Positions 24,874 to 34,067 are shown, counted from the first letter of the stretch. The stretch: DNA of 64,000 nt from Penaeicola halotolerans (GCF_016464625.1 NZ_JAEAGO010000002.1:62001-126000), one strand, 5' to 3'. Notes: generated by a model from the sequence alone, not told the origin. Numbers and translations: made by a program.

Positions 24874-25026
24874 CTAAACTCCTCTACCTCCGATAAATCT
24901 CAACAGTATGGATACTACTGCTAACACTAGTAAAATGTGGATCAATCCACCAGCACTATATACAAAAAAGCCCAACAACCAACCAATCACCTAAATGACA
25001 GCAATCAAATACAATAAAGATCTCAT
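24874..25026 (-). pseudogene. Lmo0937-family small membrane protein interrupted by an amber codon
   Basis: The minus strand from ATG (25024-25026) reads MRSLLYLIAVI, TAG, then VIGWLLGFFVYSAGGLIHILL and onward to LLRFIGGRGV and a second TAG. Family members of about 50 residues run through this point with a sense codon (usually Leu or Trp); TAG differs from TTG or TGG by one base. All other features are intact, including the two hydrophobic helices, the AGG-IHILL motif and a terminator. The internal stop is at 24991-24993. It is therefore a recent nonsense mutation, a sequencing error, or a case of read-through. A restart at GTG just after the stop is possible but would lose the first helix. 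Confidence 0.75.
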
Positions 25027-25092
25027 AATTAAAAAACTTTAGGTTGAACAATCATTTACAGTTACTTAGGCAAAAACAAGTCCAAAAAATAA

Positions 25093-26880
25093 TTAAACTT
25101 TTATCCCCATCAGTTGCATCAGCTTAGAAGCATTGAAACTATGGCAAACACCATCTTTTATTTGGTAATCAAAGAGTATGTCGTCATCCTTGATCTCACT
25201 ATTAAAACTTTTGTTAATCAAGCCTTTCCATTCTGAAGCCATATTACCCAACTCAACATCATGTGTAGAAATGCACCCACTAGCATGAGCAGCTAGTAGT
25301 TGCTTGATGAGTGCTTCACTACCTTTAATCCGATCAGCTGAATTTGTCCCCTTCAAGATCTCATCTAACAAATAAAAAACTGGAGGGTTTTGTCCCAGCA
25401 GACCTAGTAATTCCTTGATCCTTTTGAGCTCCGCATAAAAAGAAGATACACTTTCACTCAAGTCATCTTGATTTCGCATGCTCGTGAAAATGGTCCATTG
25501 GGATAATTCTAATGATCGGGCAGTAACGGTGGCTCCTGCTTGTGCCAATACCATATTTACTCCAAGCGTCCTCAAAAAAGTAGTTTTCCCAGACATATTT
25601 GACCCAGTGATCAAGTAACACCGCCCCGTATCTCCTAAGTTAAAATCATTCGACACACGCTTAGCAACTGGTATCAACGGGTGTCCTAACTGCACTCCCT
25701 CAAATTTGGGTACTTTAACAAATGAAGGATAAACTGTATCTGGAAAAGTATGTCGATGAAAAGCCAAACTTACCAAAGCCTCCATTTCTCCGATTTGATC
25801 CATCCATTCAGCGACCTTTGCTCGATATTGCTTTCGCCATTTTTCCATTCGATACAAAAGGATGATATCTAAGAAAAAGACGATATTCAATGAAATATAT
25901 AAGATATTTGAACGGTTCTGAAATTGATCTAAGTGCTTTTCAAGACGCTCTATCGCTGCAGACGCTAAGAAGTTTTGTTGCTTGAAATTAGACTGAATTT
26001 TTTGTAATTGCGCGGATTCAAAAGACTCTTGCTCCAAATGTAAAATTGCTTTTCGATAATTTTTGAGCAATGTGATAGAAGGAGTTAAAAGTAATGCAGT
26101 CTCTGAGGCATATTTGAATCTAAGTCCAACTACACCTACGCCTATAAGTAGCCATATGCCAAAAACTCCATATGGAATAATAGATAGCGACAATAAAACA
26201 ACTGACAGCGTGCCTAATAGTGGTCCCAATATACTTAAGACTAGATAGAGCTTTCTCCCATAAACTTGCTCTTCTCTAGCCAGCCACTGGGTCAATTTGG
26301 ACTTATCCACTGTAGTATGATCACCCAACTTCAAATGTGCTAAAAATGAAGTAGTCCAGTCAGTTTTATCAGAAAGCTCCTGAGATGATTTTTGACGTGC
26401 CAGTATAGCACTTTCCTCCTGTGGCTGCGAAAGCCAAGAAGCCAACCTTGATTTACCTTCTATGGTATTCGCACGATTGAGCAGTTGAAAGATCGATTGT
26501 TTACCAAAAATATCAAGATCGGAAGTGTAGGAGTGTGCAGGATCTATATAAGTAGCTCCCCCATCAAACTTTGTCAAATTGAGATCAAGTCTATCAATTT
26601 CTTCTTCATTCACACTAACCATCGCTTGCCAGAAATCTCTCAGGTATCTAATCTCTCTATGCCTTTGAACCAACAGAGCAAAGCCCACTAAAAAGCTAAT
26701 AAAAAGCAAAATGGCTAATTGAAATATGCCACTGCTAGTAACATATATTAATAACGATATACCTAAAAGGAAATAAAGCACCCTAAGTAAAGACCATTTC
26801 CTCTCTAAGAGCTTGTAGCGCTCAAACTTCCTTTTTGATTCTGTAATGTGATTTTGATAGATTGATCTGACAGATTCCAT
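25093..26880 (-). CDS. Membrane-anchored MutS-like ATPase
   Basis: 595 residues. The N-terminal half holds paired hydrophobic segments near residues 30-70 and 210-250 instead of the mismatch-recognition and connector domains of MutS. A helical lever part and a C-terminal MutS-type ABC ATPase follow: Walker A TGSNMSGKTTFLRT, the MutS motifs FTSMRNQDDLSESVSSFYAEL, Walker B VFYLLDEILKGTNSADR and STHDVELG. Role unknown; the membrane segments argue against ordinary mismatch repair. It diverges from the COG0523 GTPase gene across a 203-bp region containing a strong palindrome. Confidence 0.85.
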   Translation of the reverse strand: MESVRSIYQNHITESKRKFERYKLLERKWSLLRVLYFLLGISLLIYVTSSGIFQLAILLFISFLVGFALLVQRHREIRYLRDFWQAMVSVNEEEIDRLDLNLTKFDGGATYIDPAHSYTSDLDIFGKQSIFQLLNRANTIEGKSRLASWLSQPQEESAILARQKSSQELSDKTDWTTSFLAHLKLGDHTTVDKSKLTQWLAREEQVYGRKLYLVLSILGPLLGTLSVVLLSLSIIPYGVFGIWLLIGVGVVGLRFKYASETALLLTPSITLLKNYRKAILHLEQESFESAQLQKIQSNFKQQNFLASAAIERLEKHLDQFQNRSNILYISLNIVFFLDIILLYRMEKWRKQYRAKVAEWMDQIGEMEALVSLAFHRHTFPDTVYPSFVKVPKFEGVQLGHPLIPVAKRVSNDFNLGDTGRCYLITGSNMSGKTTFLRTLGVNMVLAQAGATVTARSLELSQWTIFTSMRNQDDLSESVSSFYAELKRIKELLGLLGQNPPVFYLLDEILKGTNSADRIKGSEALIKQLLAAHASGCISTHDVELGNMASEWKGLINKSFNSEIKDDDILFDYQIKDGVCHSFNASKLMQLMGIKV

Positions 26881-26944
26881 GCAATATTAATTTTAACCCA
26901 AAGTAACACATGTCCTTTTTAGCATGTCCAACATTTCATGAATT

Positions 26945-26971
26945 ATTTAATGCAACATTGTTGCATTAAAT
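26945..26971. promoter_or_regulatory. 27-bp palindrome upstream of the COG0523 GTPase gene (candidate metal-regulator box)
   Basis: Two perfect 13-bp arms (ATTTAATGCAACA and its complement) flank a single central T at 26958. It covers the TTG of a predicted -33 element (26961-26963) that is 19 bp from TAATTTTA (26983-26990). COG0523 genes are often controlled by the zinc repressor Zur, so a Zur box is the first hypothesis; not demonstrated. Confidence 0.6.
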
Positions 26972-27038
26972 CAAAGTATTCCTAATTTTACATTTCTGAT
27001 AGTCGTTCTCTTCATTCAGGCTATTAGGTGGTTGACAG

Positions 27039-27064
27039 AAAACTCCTACTTCGGTAGGAGTTTT
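27039..27064. other. Perfect 11-bp hairpin with TTCG loop in the leader of the COG0523 gene
   Basis: AAAACTCCTAC, TTCG, GTAGGAGTTTT; the loop is the very stable UUCG type. It ends 19 bp before the start codon. With only a short T-run after it (TTTTACTT) it could be a weak terminator of a leader RNA, an attenuator or a stability element. Confidence 0.6.
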
Positions 27065-27083
27065 ACTTAAAATAATCCATTCA

Positions 27084-28283
27084 ATGAACACTTTTCAAAA
27101 ACTCCCAGTCACAGTACTTAGCGGCTTTTTAGGTGCTGGTAAAACGACTTTACTCAATCATATACTACACAATAAAGAAAAGTTAAAAGTAGCAGTCATT
27201 GTAAACGACATGAGTGAGATCAACATAGACGCTCAGCTCGTTCGCAATGAAAATGTGCTACATAGAACCGAAGAGAGACTCGTAGAAATGAGTAATGGTT
27301 GTATCTGTTGTACTTTGAGAGAAGACCTCATGATAGAAGTCGAAAAACTCGCCAAAGAGAATAAATTTGATTACCTGCTGATAGAAAGTAGCGGAATATC
27401 CGAACCACTTCCTGTGGCGCAGACATTTTCCTTTGTAGACGAACAAAACAATATTGATCTTTCCAAATTCGCCAAGCTAGACACCTTAGTCACTGTTGTT
27501 GATGCTGCCAATTTTTATAAAGACTTTGGAAGTGATGATACTGTACATGCACGTAATCTAAACCAAGACGCTACCGATCAAAGAAGCATCGTCAACCTAC
27601 TCACTGATCAGATTGAGTTTGCCAATGTGATCTTACTCAATAAAGCTGACCTAGTTTCATCAGAGCAATTATCAGAACTTGAAGCTATCATACAGAAGCT
27701 CAATCCCGATGCAGAAATCATCAAGTCTGTGAATAGTCAAGTTTCAATTCATAAGATCTTAAACACTGGGAAATTTGACTTCGAAGCTGCTTCAAGCTCC
27801 GCTGGATGGATTCGAGAATTACAAAATGAGCATACTCCCGAAACAGAGGAATATGGCATCAGTTCATTTGTTTTTCGAAACAAGAGACCTTTTCATCCAG
27901 ATAGATTTTGGACATTGATCACAGAAGAGTGGCCTTCCTCAATTATCAGAAGCAAGGGACTTTTTTACTTAGCTTCACGACCAGATCAGGCATTTGTATG
28001 GAGTCAAGCTGGTGGTTCGGTGAAGGCTGAGCCTGCGGGCGTATGGTGGGCAAGTATGAGCTTTGAAGAAAGAACCAAATATGCTTCATTTATAGAAAAC
28101 CAGAAGCATATAGAAAGTAAATGGGATAAACACTTTGGAGATCGTATGAACGAATTGGTGATCATAGGTCAAGACATGGACGTTGATTGGATCAAAGAAG
28201 AGTTTGAATCGGCTCTATTAAATGATGAAGAAGTTCAAGCTTTTCTCCAAGGTCAAACATTTAATGATGATTGGCAGCTCTAA
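27084..28283 (+). CDS. G3E-family GTPase, COG0523/CobW type (metal chaperone-like)
   Basis: 399 residues. P-loop GFLGAGKTT at 14-22, the COG0523 metal-site motif NGCICC at 71-76 (CxCC), [10 protein letters not shown] (Walker B region) and the base-specificity motif LNKADL near 190, followed by a C-terminal CobW_C domain ([15 protein letters not shown]). Such proteins hand zinc or other metals to target enzymes; ZNG1/ZigA types are induced under zinc shortage. The palindrome and hairpin upstream support regulated expression. The size and C-terminal domain fit the longer ZigA/YeiR-like branch. Its stop overlaps the convergent phosphatase gene by four bases. Confidence 0.9.
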   Translation: MNTFQKLPVTVLSGFLGAGKTTLLNHILHNKEKLKVAVIVNDMSEINIDAQLVRNENVLHRTEERLVEMSNGCICCTLREDLMIEVEKLAKENKFDYLLIESSGISEPLPVAQTFSFVDEQNNIDLSKFAKLDTLVTVVDAANFYKDFGSDDTVHARNLNQDATDQRSIVNLLTDQIEFANVILLNKADLVSSEQLSELEAIIQKLNPDAEIIKSVNSQVSIHKILNTGKFDFEAASSSAGWIRELQNEHTPETEEYGISSFVFRNKRPFHPDRFWTLITEEWPSSIIRSKGLFYLASRPDQAFVWSQAGGSVKAEPAGVWWASMSFEERTKYASFIENQKHIESKWDKHFGDRMNELVIIGQDMDVDWIKEEFESALLNDEEVQAFLQGQTFNDDWQL

Positions 28284-29074
28284 TACCAGCGCTTCTTGAC
28301 AGCTGCTAAAAATGCATCATGTATGGCATTATTTGTCGCCAATATCTGTCTTCCAAAAATGTAATCCTGTCCTCCTCCAAAGTCAGACACGCGTCCTCCA
28401 GCTTGCTGTACGATAAATGCTCCTGCTGCTACATCATAGGAGTTTAAGTTATATTCAAAAAACCCTTCAAAGCGTCCGCAAGCTACATACGCTAGATCTA
28501 CTGCTGCACTTCCCATTCTCCTAAGACCATGTGACTGCTGCATGAGATCTCCCAAAATGGACAGGTAGGCAGGCATTTTTTCAAAATCATAATAAGGAAA
28601 TCCAGTAGCCAAAAGAGATTGGCTAAGCGAAGTAGCAGAAGAGACATGGATTGGCAGGTCATTCATCATCGCTTGAGCACCTTTGGTAGCGTGGAAACAC
28701 TCCCTCCTGTTGACTTCATAGACTACGCCCAAAACGATCTCATGATCCTTCATCAGTGCTATACTGATCGCAAATACAGGAAGCCCGTGAAGAAAATTTG
28801 TTGTACCATCAAGAGGGTCTATGATCCAAGTATAAGACTTCGTATCATCTGCTGCTGTTCCTTCTTCTGTGATAAAACCAGCCTCAGGAAGTATTTGTCT
28901 AAGTCCTTTTACTAACCTCAACTCGGCTTCCTTATCTACATAAGAAACCAAATCATTAAAGCCTTTATGCTCAATCTTACTTAGATCAAAATCAAGGCGC
29001 TCCCTTCGGATAAAATCAGCTACCGATTCACTCAGTGAACAAACTGCTTTTTCTAAGTCTTTGAGATTGATCAT
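28280..29074 (-). CDS. suhB: Inositol monophosphatase family protein
   Basis: Mg-dependent sugar/inositol phosphatase, 264 residues. Metal-site motifs: EEG near residue 65, [15 protein letters not shown] near 82 and the C-terminal [17 protein letters not shown]. It may hydrolyse inositol-1-phosphate or a related substrate, and SuhB-type members also bind transcription complexes; I cannot tell which applies. It overlaps rsmI by four bases (same strand) and shares CTAA with the stop of the convergent GTPase gene. Confidence 0.9.
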   Translation of the reverse strand: MINLKDLEKAVCSLSESVADFIRRERLDFDLSKIEHKGFNDLVSYVDKEAELRLVKGLRQILPEAGFITEEGTAADDTKSYTWIIDPLDGTTNFLHGLPVFAISIALMKDHEIVLGVVYEVNRRECFHATKGAQAMMNDLPIHVSSATSLSQSLLATGFPYYDFEKMPAYLSILGDLMQQSHGLRRMGSAAVDLAYVACGRFEGFFEYNLNSYDVAAGAFIVQQAGGRVSDFGGGQDYIFGRQILATNNAIHDAFLAAVKKRWY

Positions 29075-29751
29075 TTTTTGCCAGCAATGGTGAGTACTAT
29101 TTCTCCCTTGAGTACATGTGATTGATAATATTGGAGCAACTCAGCCAATGTTCCTCGGACATTTTCCTCATGCAGTTTGCTGAGTTCTCTAGAGACGCAA
29201 GCTTGCCTATCTTCACCAAAAACTTCTCCCAATTGTTCCAAGGTTTTCAGTAAACGATGAGGGGATTCGTAAAAAACCATTGTACGCTCTTCATCTTTAA
29301 GAGCATCTATACGCGTCTTTCTTCCTTTCTTATGAGGTAAGAATCCTTCAAAGATAAATCGATCATTAGGCAAGCCAGAATTAACTAATGCCGGTACAAA
29401 TGCAGTGGCACCAGGAAGTGATGAGATCGTGATATCCTCTTTGATACATGCACGAACCAAAAGAAATCCTGGATCTGAAATACCGGGAGTGCCTGCATCC
29501 GTGATGAGCGCAGCTGTCTCACCAGCCTGAAGCCTCTTGATGACTTTTTCTACTGTTCCATGCTCATTGAAAATATGATAGCTCTGAAGTGGCTTATTGA
29601 TAGCCAAATGCTTCAAGAGCTTACCAGAAGTACGTGTATCTTCCGCTAAGATAAAGTCAACAGATTGAAGTGTATTAATAGCTCTAAGCGTGATATCCTC
29701 TAGATTCCCTATAGGAGTCGGCACTAGGTAGAGCTGCACAGTCTGTTCCAT
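29071..29751 (-). CDS. rsmI: 16S rRNA (cytidine-1402-2'-O)-methyltransferase RsmI
   Basis: SAM-dependent 2'-O-methylation of C1402 in the ribosomal P site. 226 residues of the tetrapyrrole-methylase fold: LYLVPTPIGNLEDITLRAI at the start, LAEDTRTSGKLL, LITDAGTPGISDPG and LPGATAFVPALVNSGLP. It lacks the C-terminal extension seen in longer homologues. Co-oriented and overlapping with the inositol phosphatase gene downstream, three bases from the dehydratase gene upstream. Confidence 0.95.
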   Translation of the reverse strand: MEQTVQLYLVPTPIGNLEDITLRAINTLQSVDFILAEDTRTSGKLLKHLAINKPLQSYHIFNEHGTVEKVIKRLQAGETAALITDAGTPGISDPGFLLVRACIKEDITISSLPGATAFVPALVNSGLPNDRFIFEGFLPHKKGRKTRIDALKDEERTMVFYESPHRLLKTLEQLGEVFGEDRQACVSRELSKLHEENVRGTLAELLQYYQSHVLKGEIVLTIAGKK

Positions 29752-29754
29752 TAC

Positions 29755-29988
29755 TTAAGAAAGCAATTTATCAATAGCCTTAGCTAGCTTACGATCTTTA
29801 TCTGTGATGGTATTGCCAGCATCATGAGTAGTGAGAACAATCTCTACTTTATTGTAGACATTTGACCAATTGGGATGGTGATCCATCTTCTCAGCGATCA
29901 ATGCCACCTGACTCATAAATCCAAAAGCTTGTACAAAATCATCAAACTCGATCGTCCTACTTAATTTATTATCTGCTTCTTTCCACAT
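29755..29988 (-). CDS. 4a-hydroxytetrahydrobiopterin dehydratase (pterin dehydratase)
   Basis: Recycles the pterin cofactor of aromatic-amino-acid hydroxylases; some members have other pterin roles. 77 residues with the signature EKMDHHPNW...[13 protein letters not shown], which has the catalytic His pair and the second His. It is shorter at the N-terminus than many homologues, but [18 protein letters not shown] is the usual beginning of the Bacteroidota type. Likely first of a dehydratase-rsmI-phosphatase unit; no hydroxylase gene is nearby. Confidence 0.88.
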   Translation of the reverse strand: MWKEADNKLSRTIEFDDFVQAFGFMSQVALIAEKMDHHPNWSNVYNKVEIVLTTHDAGNTITDKDRKLAKAIDKLLS

Positions 29989-30043
29989 GATTTTCTCTAT
30001 TTAATACCTCAAGTTAAAAAATATATATATCCTAGCGAAATCA

Positions 30044-30304
30044 TCAAAGGGCTATGATTCCTTCTATGGCCTTAGCCCGCCCGTATATATTGACGATAGC
30101 CTCACTAGATTCCATCATAGCTCTGATAGTCACACTGATATATTTCCCTTTAGAGGAAGGTTTAAACTCCGCTTCGTTTTTGGGAAATAAGGCAGTCACC
30201 TCCTGCTCTTTTCCTTCTGGTACGATAAATTTAAACATATACAATGCTGGGAAGCTCAATTGCTCATCTAAGGTTTTCTTAAATGACTTTTCATCAAAAT
30301 TCAT
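30044..30304 (-). CDS. DUF493 family protein (YbeD-like)
   Basis: 86 residues: FPALYMFKFIVPEGKEQEVTALF, then SSKGKYISVTIRAMMESSEAIVNIY. This is the ACT-like fold of DUF493, whose E. coli member YbeD has no firmly established role. Same strand as the dehydratase gene, 55 bp upstream of it. Confidence 0.85.
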   Translation of the reverse strand: MNFDEKSFKKTLDEQLSFPALYMFKFIVPEGKEQEVTALFPKNEAEFKPSSKGKYISVTIRAMMESSEAIVNIYGRAKAIEGIIAL

Positions 30305-30353
30305 GTCCTTATAATTTTATACAGCTAAACAGCTATTGAATAAAAAACATTCA

Positions 30354-30384
30354 AGCAAAAAAAATCGGCACTAGGCCGATTTTA
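30354..30384 (-). terminator. Terminator after ppiD
   Basis: AAAATCGGC / GCCGATTTT stem with a short loop, followed on the minus strand by a long T-run. Confidence 0.8.
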
Positions 30385-30389
30385 ATTTC

Positions 30390-32498
30390 TTAGAAGAATT
30401 TATATCTATTGTCCTTCACTTTGGCCTTGTCAGTCAGTGCCTGATTCAGCAAGAAAGGAAGTCTAGAAGTATACTTTTGTTCTACTTGATTCTTGTAGAC
30501 TGTATAATCTCCGATCTCTGGAGCTGTAGTCTTTTGATCTACTTGTACCACTACTACACCTACTTCTTCTTTGATAGGTTGGCTGATTTGACCTGCTTCT
30601 AGTGCAAACGCTTTACCGATAGCTGCTGGAGCAAAACCGACACTTGGAAGTGAATTGCTACCTAAAGATACCGCAGCATTTTGATAGATATTAGCATCAT
30701 TGCCAAATACTGCTTGCATGTCAGTAAGCGTAGTCTTTCCTTTTAGTTTTTCGATGATCATGTCAGCTTTCATCTCACGCTTATAGGCAGTAGTCACTTC
30801 TGTACGTACATCATCTAAAGATGGCGAACCTCCTTTAACTTCTGATCTCATGACAGCGACTACATATCTATCGTCAAGCTCAAATACAGGCGATACTTTT
30901 CCTACCGTAGCATCATTGTACAACCATCTTACCACTTCTCTTGCATTCAATACATTATTGAAGCTTCTCGCAGCAGAGATGATACCATTTGCTTGGTTGA
31001 TAGCATAACCTTCAGACTGAGCAGTTTCTTGGAAAGACGCTAAGTCATTCGCATTTCCTGCGAAATAGTCAGCATTTCTGAAAGCCTCATTTCTAGTTTC
31101 ATCACTAGCGATGATTTCTAGCTCGATAGTAGCAAGGTCTATCGCTCTCTTTGTAGGCACTTCTGTTACTTCTATTAGGTGGTAGCCATACTCCGTTTCG
31201 ATCACTCTATTGATCATACCCTTTGACTTTGCAGCAAATACAGACTCTGTAAACTGCTCCACCATGGTGTTTTCATCAAACCAACCTAGGTCTCCACCTC
31301 TATTAGCCGAGCCGTCCTCACTATACTGTCTAGCTGCCGTAGCAAAGGCCAAACCATCGTTGATCTCTGCTCTGATGCCTTCTATCTTAGTTTTAGCCTC
31401 CGCCTTTTGAGCCTCATCTAGTCCTTCTGTTCTGATCAAAATATGGCTTGCTCTAGCAGAAGCTACTTCAGCCTCATAGATATCAGACACTTTATATATG
31501 GCAAATCTATTTTCATTGATAAATGGCCCATAGACTTGGCCTTCTTCAGGAGTAGCTACATTAGCATCAAATACACCTGGAAGATTTGAAAAATTATAGG
31601 TAGCAAATGGAAGCTGACCTTCTGTATTTAGCGTAGCAAATGTAGAGTCTTCTTCACTTGTCGCCAGCTGGGCTTTGAGACGCTCAATCTCACTTCTCAA
31701 TGCTGCACTGTCTGCTGCAGAAGCTGCCAATGAGAAAGATACATAGTTGAAATCTCTATTGTCCTCAGTCTCATACTTAGCGATATTCTTTTGTAGGTAT
31801 GACTTAAGCGCATCATCCGTTACGTTGATTAAAGTATCACTGATAGCCACATCTGGATTGATGTATAGGTAAGTGATATCAACAGTATTGTTTTGCTCAG
31901 CATACTCTAATTTGGCTTCAGCCTCAGTAGCATACTCAGAGTAAAGAATCAGATTCTCATACTTAAGTCTTTGGCGCGAAGGTCCAAGTGTTCTCTCAAA
32001 GTTATACCAAGCAGCTTGCTGCTGAACTGGCATACTTGGGATTTGCTGCAAATATTGAATGACTTGATTTCTATCAAACTGACCAGTAGCAGGATCTACG
32101 AAAAGCTGCTGAAGCTCTGGGCTGATATTTCTTCCTTGTACCATGTCGATAAGCTCTTCATCTGACACGATCACTCCTAGTGCCTCAAACTCTTCTCTAA
32201 AAGTACGCTCAGCTACTAATGCTTGCCAAGCTTGCTCTCTGATACCGTATAGTTCATTTTCTGAAGGAACTCTACCTGTTTGATTTTGATAGTTGAACTT
32301 GATCTCTTCTATTTTGGCCAAATACTCTTCATAAGTGATGTCCTCACCTGCGATCTCGCCAACTACATTGGCTTGACTACCCAAAAGCACTGAATTGGGA
32401 CCCAAGATGTCTCCTCCAACCAAGAATAATATTAAACCTACAGTGATCACACCGATCAATAAACCTGTTCTTTCTCTAATTTTGTTAATTAATGCCAT
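30390..32498 (-). CDS. ppiD: PpiD/SurA-like periplasmic peptidyl-prolyl isomerase
   Basis: Membrane-anchored chaperone for secreted proteins. 702 residues: one membrane helix near 13-30 (GLLIGVITVGLILFLVGGDIL), a SurA-like N-terminal chaperone region, and one parvulin domain near 345-450 (ASHILIRTEGLDE... then YSEDGSANRGGDLGWF and YGYHLIEVTE). A C-terminal helical part follows. The architecture matches PpiD rather than soluble SurA. It is the last gene of the coaX-to-ppiD same-strand block and ends in a terminator. Confidence 0.9.
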   Translation of the reverse strand: MALINKIRERTGLLIGVITVGLILFLVGGDILGPNSVLLGSQANVVGEIAGEDITYEEYLAKIEEIKFNYQNQTGRVPSENELYGIREQAWQALVAERTFREEFEALGVIVSDEELIDMVQGRNISPELQQLFVDPATGQFDRNQVIQYLQQIPSMPVQQQAAWYNFERTLGPSRQRLKYENLILYSEYATEAEAKLEYAEQNNTVDITYLYINPDVAISDTLINVTDDALKSYLQKNIAKYETEDNRDFNYVSFSLAASAADSAALRSEIERLKAQLATSEEDSTFATLNTEGQLPFATYNFSNLPGVFDANVATPEEGQVYGPFINENRFAIYKVSDIYEAEVASARASHILIRTEGLDEAQKAEAKTKIEGIRAEINDGLAFATAARQYSEDGSANRGGDLGWFDENTMVEQFTESVFAAKSKGMINRVIETEYGYHLIEVTEVPTKRAIDLATIELEIIASDETRNEAFRNADYFAGNANDLASFQETAQSEGYAINQANGIISAARSFNNVLNAREVVRWLYNDATVGKVSPVFELDDRYVVAVMRSEVKGGSPSLDDVRTEVTTAYKREMKADMIIEKLKGKTTLTDMQAVFGNDANIYQNAAVSLGSNSLPSVGFAPAAIGKAFALEAGQISQPIKEEVGVVVVQVDQKTTAPEIGDYTVYKNQVEQKYTSRLPFLLNQALTDKAKVKDNRYKFF

Positions 32499-32574
32499 TT
32501 CTATTCTTTTTGAAGTGTCGCAAAATAATTACATCTACCGCTAAAATCAAAATATTATCCTTTACAAAAATCGA

Positions 32575-33852
32575 TTACTTCTCAGATGAGTCAAAATCTA
32601 GCTGAAGTTTGACAGTATCTATGCGAGTATCTTGCATAGAAGCGATGATAAAAGTGTAAGGTCCATACTTGATAATTTCGCCTATTACAGGTAGATTTTC
32701 TGTGATGGATAAGATAAATCCGCCTAAAGTCTCATACTCACCCTCTGGTAGATTCCAGTTGTATCGGTCATTGAGATAGTCGATTTCATGTCTACCACTG
32801 AGGAGAAAATTATAGGCATCTAGCTGTTTTTCTACCAAATCATCTGAGTCATACTCGTCTTCTATCTCTCCGAAAATCTGTTCTATGATATCCTCCATGG
32901 ATACGATACCAGAAGTGCCTCCAAACTCATCTACCACCAATGCTAGGCTTTTCTTCTCAGAAATTAGCTGAATTAGTAGCTCATTAGCCAATGCCGTTTC
33001 TGGTACGATCACAATAGGATTGAGGATATCCTCTATACTTTTTGGCTTTTTAAAGAGCTCTAGGTGGTGACAGTAGCCAATCACTTCATCAATATCATCC
33101 TTATATATGATAATCTTAGAGTGGCCACTTTCGATAAATTGCTTTTTAAGCTCCTCAATGTCATCTTCTATATCCATGGCCACAATGTCAGTTCTAGGCA
33201 CCATACACTCTCTGACGCGGATAGTTTTGAACTCTATCGCATTGTTGAAGATCTTAGTGTCTAAGTCCACATTAGAGTGATCTCCAGCTGCTTCTATACT
33301 TTGCACGAAAGCATTGAGGTCTGTAATCTTGAAGACTGGCTTATCCTCAGAATATTCTAGTTTCAGAATATGGACGATGACAAACCTAGACATCTTCACT
33401 ACTACAAATACTAGCGGATAAAGCAAATAATAAATCACAAGCATCGGTACCGCAAAGACATTCAGCATAGAGTTTGGATTGAGCATAAAAATACTCTTCG
33501 GGGTAAACTCAGCTGTGATCAAAACGATGACCGTAGAAATGATCGTTTGACTTAGCAGCAGTGTGGCATTGTTTTGAAACTGATCAGGAAGGACTTCCTT
33601 GATATATGGATCTAGTATCACTGCCAAAAAAATACCATATACAACCAGTGTAACCGTGTTGCCAAGCAGTGTAGTTCCTATGAGGTTAGATTGGTTTTTT
33701 ACAAAGTTAGAGAGTATGCGACCATTGACAGTGCCTTGCTTGTTTTGCAGCTCTATCTGAAGTCTGTTGGCGGATACAAAGGCTATCTCAAAGCCTGAAA
33801 AAAAGGCAGAGAAGGCAAGACAGACCAGTACGATCAATAAGTTAGCATCCAT
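32575..33852 (-). CDS. CNNM/HlyC-CorC family protein with CBS domains
   Basis: 425 residues: an N-terminal DUF21/CNNM membrane domain (about 1-150; SAFFSGFEIAFVSANRL, FTPKSIFMLNPN), a CBS pair (about 200-320; RVRECMVPRTDIVAMD, LVVDEFGGTSGIVSMEDIIEQIFG) and a C-terminal CorC_HlyC domain (ETLGGFILSITENLPVIGE). Family members are linked to Mg/Co efflux, and in Bacteroidota a paralogue (GldE) affects gliding. The neighbours of gldE (ssb, gldD) are absent here, so I do not assign that name. It lies between ppiD and the small membrane protein. Confidence 0.88.
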   Translation of the reverse strand: MDANLLIVLVCLAFSAFFSGFEIAFVSANRLQIELQNKQGTVNGRILSNFVKNQSNLIGTTLLGNTVTLVVYGIFLAVILDPYIKEVLPDQFQNNATLLLSQTIISTVIVLITAEFTPKSIFMLNPNSMLNVFAVPMLVIYYLLYPLVFVVVKMSRFVIVHILKLEYSEDKPVFKITDLNAFVQSIEAAGDHSNVDLDTKIFNNAIEFKTIRVRECMVPRTDIVAMDIEDDIEELKKQFIESGHSKIIIYKDDIDEVIGYCHHLELFKKPKSIEDILNPIVIVPETALANELLIQLISEKKSLALVVDEFGGTSGIVSMEDIIEQIFGEIEDEYDSDDLVEKQLDAYNFLLSGRHEIDYLNDRYNWNLPEGEYETLGGFILSITENLPVIGEIIKYGPYTFIIASMQDTRIDTVKLQLDFDSSEK

Positions 33853-33854
33853 GT

Positions 33855-34067
33855 TTATTTCTTCTTTTGCTTATTCCCCTTTTTCTTTTTGTCAGATGGG
33901 GTCTGAGCGGAAGTGTTTCTCTTCCTTAATTGATACCAAAAAAGCATCGCTAAAGAAAGCATAAAGATAGAATAAGAAAATTCAATTCCACCTATATATG
34001 TCTGATGGACGCCTATGATAAATAATGCTGCCGATACAGATAGTAATGTGATGTCTAAAGTCTTCAT
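33855..34067 (-). CDS. Small two-helix membrane protein with a lysine-rich tail
   Basis: 70 residues: hydrophobic segments near 7-22 and 30-45, then a very basic end (KKKKGNKQKKK). Not recognised. Two bases separate it from lptC upstream and two from the CNNM gene downstream, strongly suggesting co-translation within the envelope block. The basic tail would lie in the cytoplasm and could bind nucleic acid or phospholipid. Confidence 0.65.
   Translation of the reverse strand: MKTLDITLLSVSAALFIIGVHQTYIGGIEFSYSIFMLSLAMLFWYQLRKRNTSAQTPSDKKKKGNKQKKK

Noticed and set aside
32575-33852. Naming the CNNM/CBS protein GldE
   Set aside because: Its typical partners ssb and gldD are absent and family members overlap widely; the generic family call is safer.
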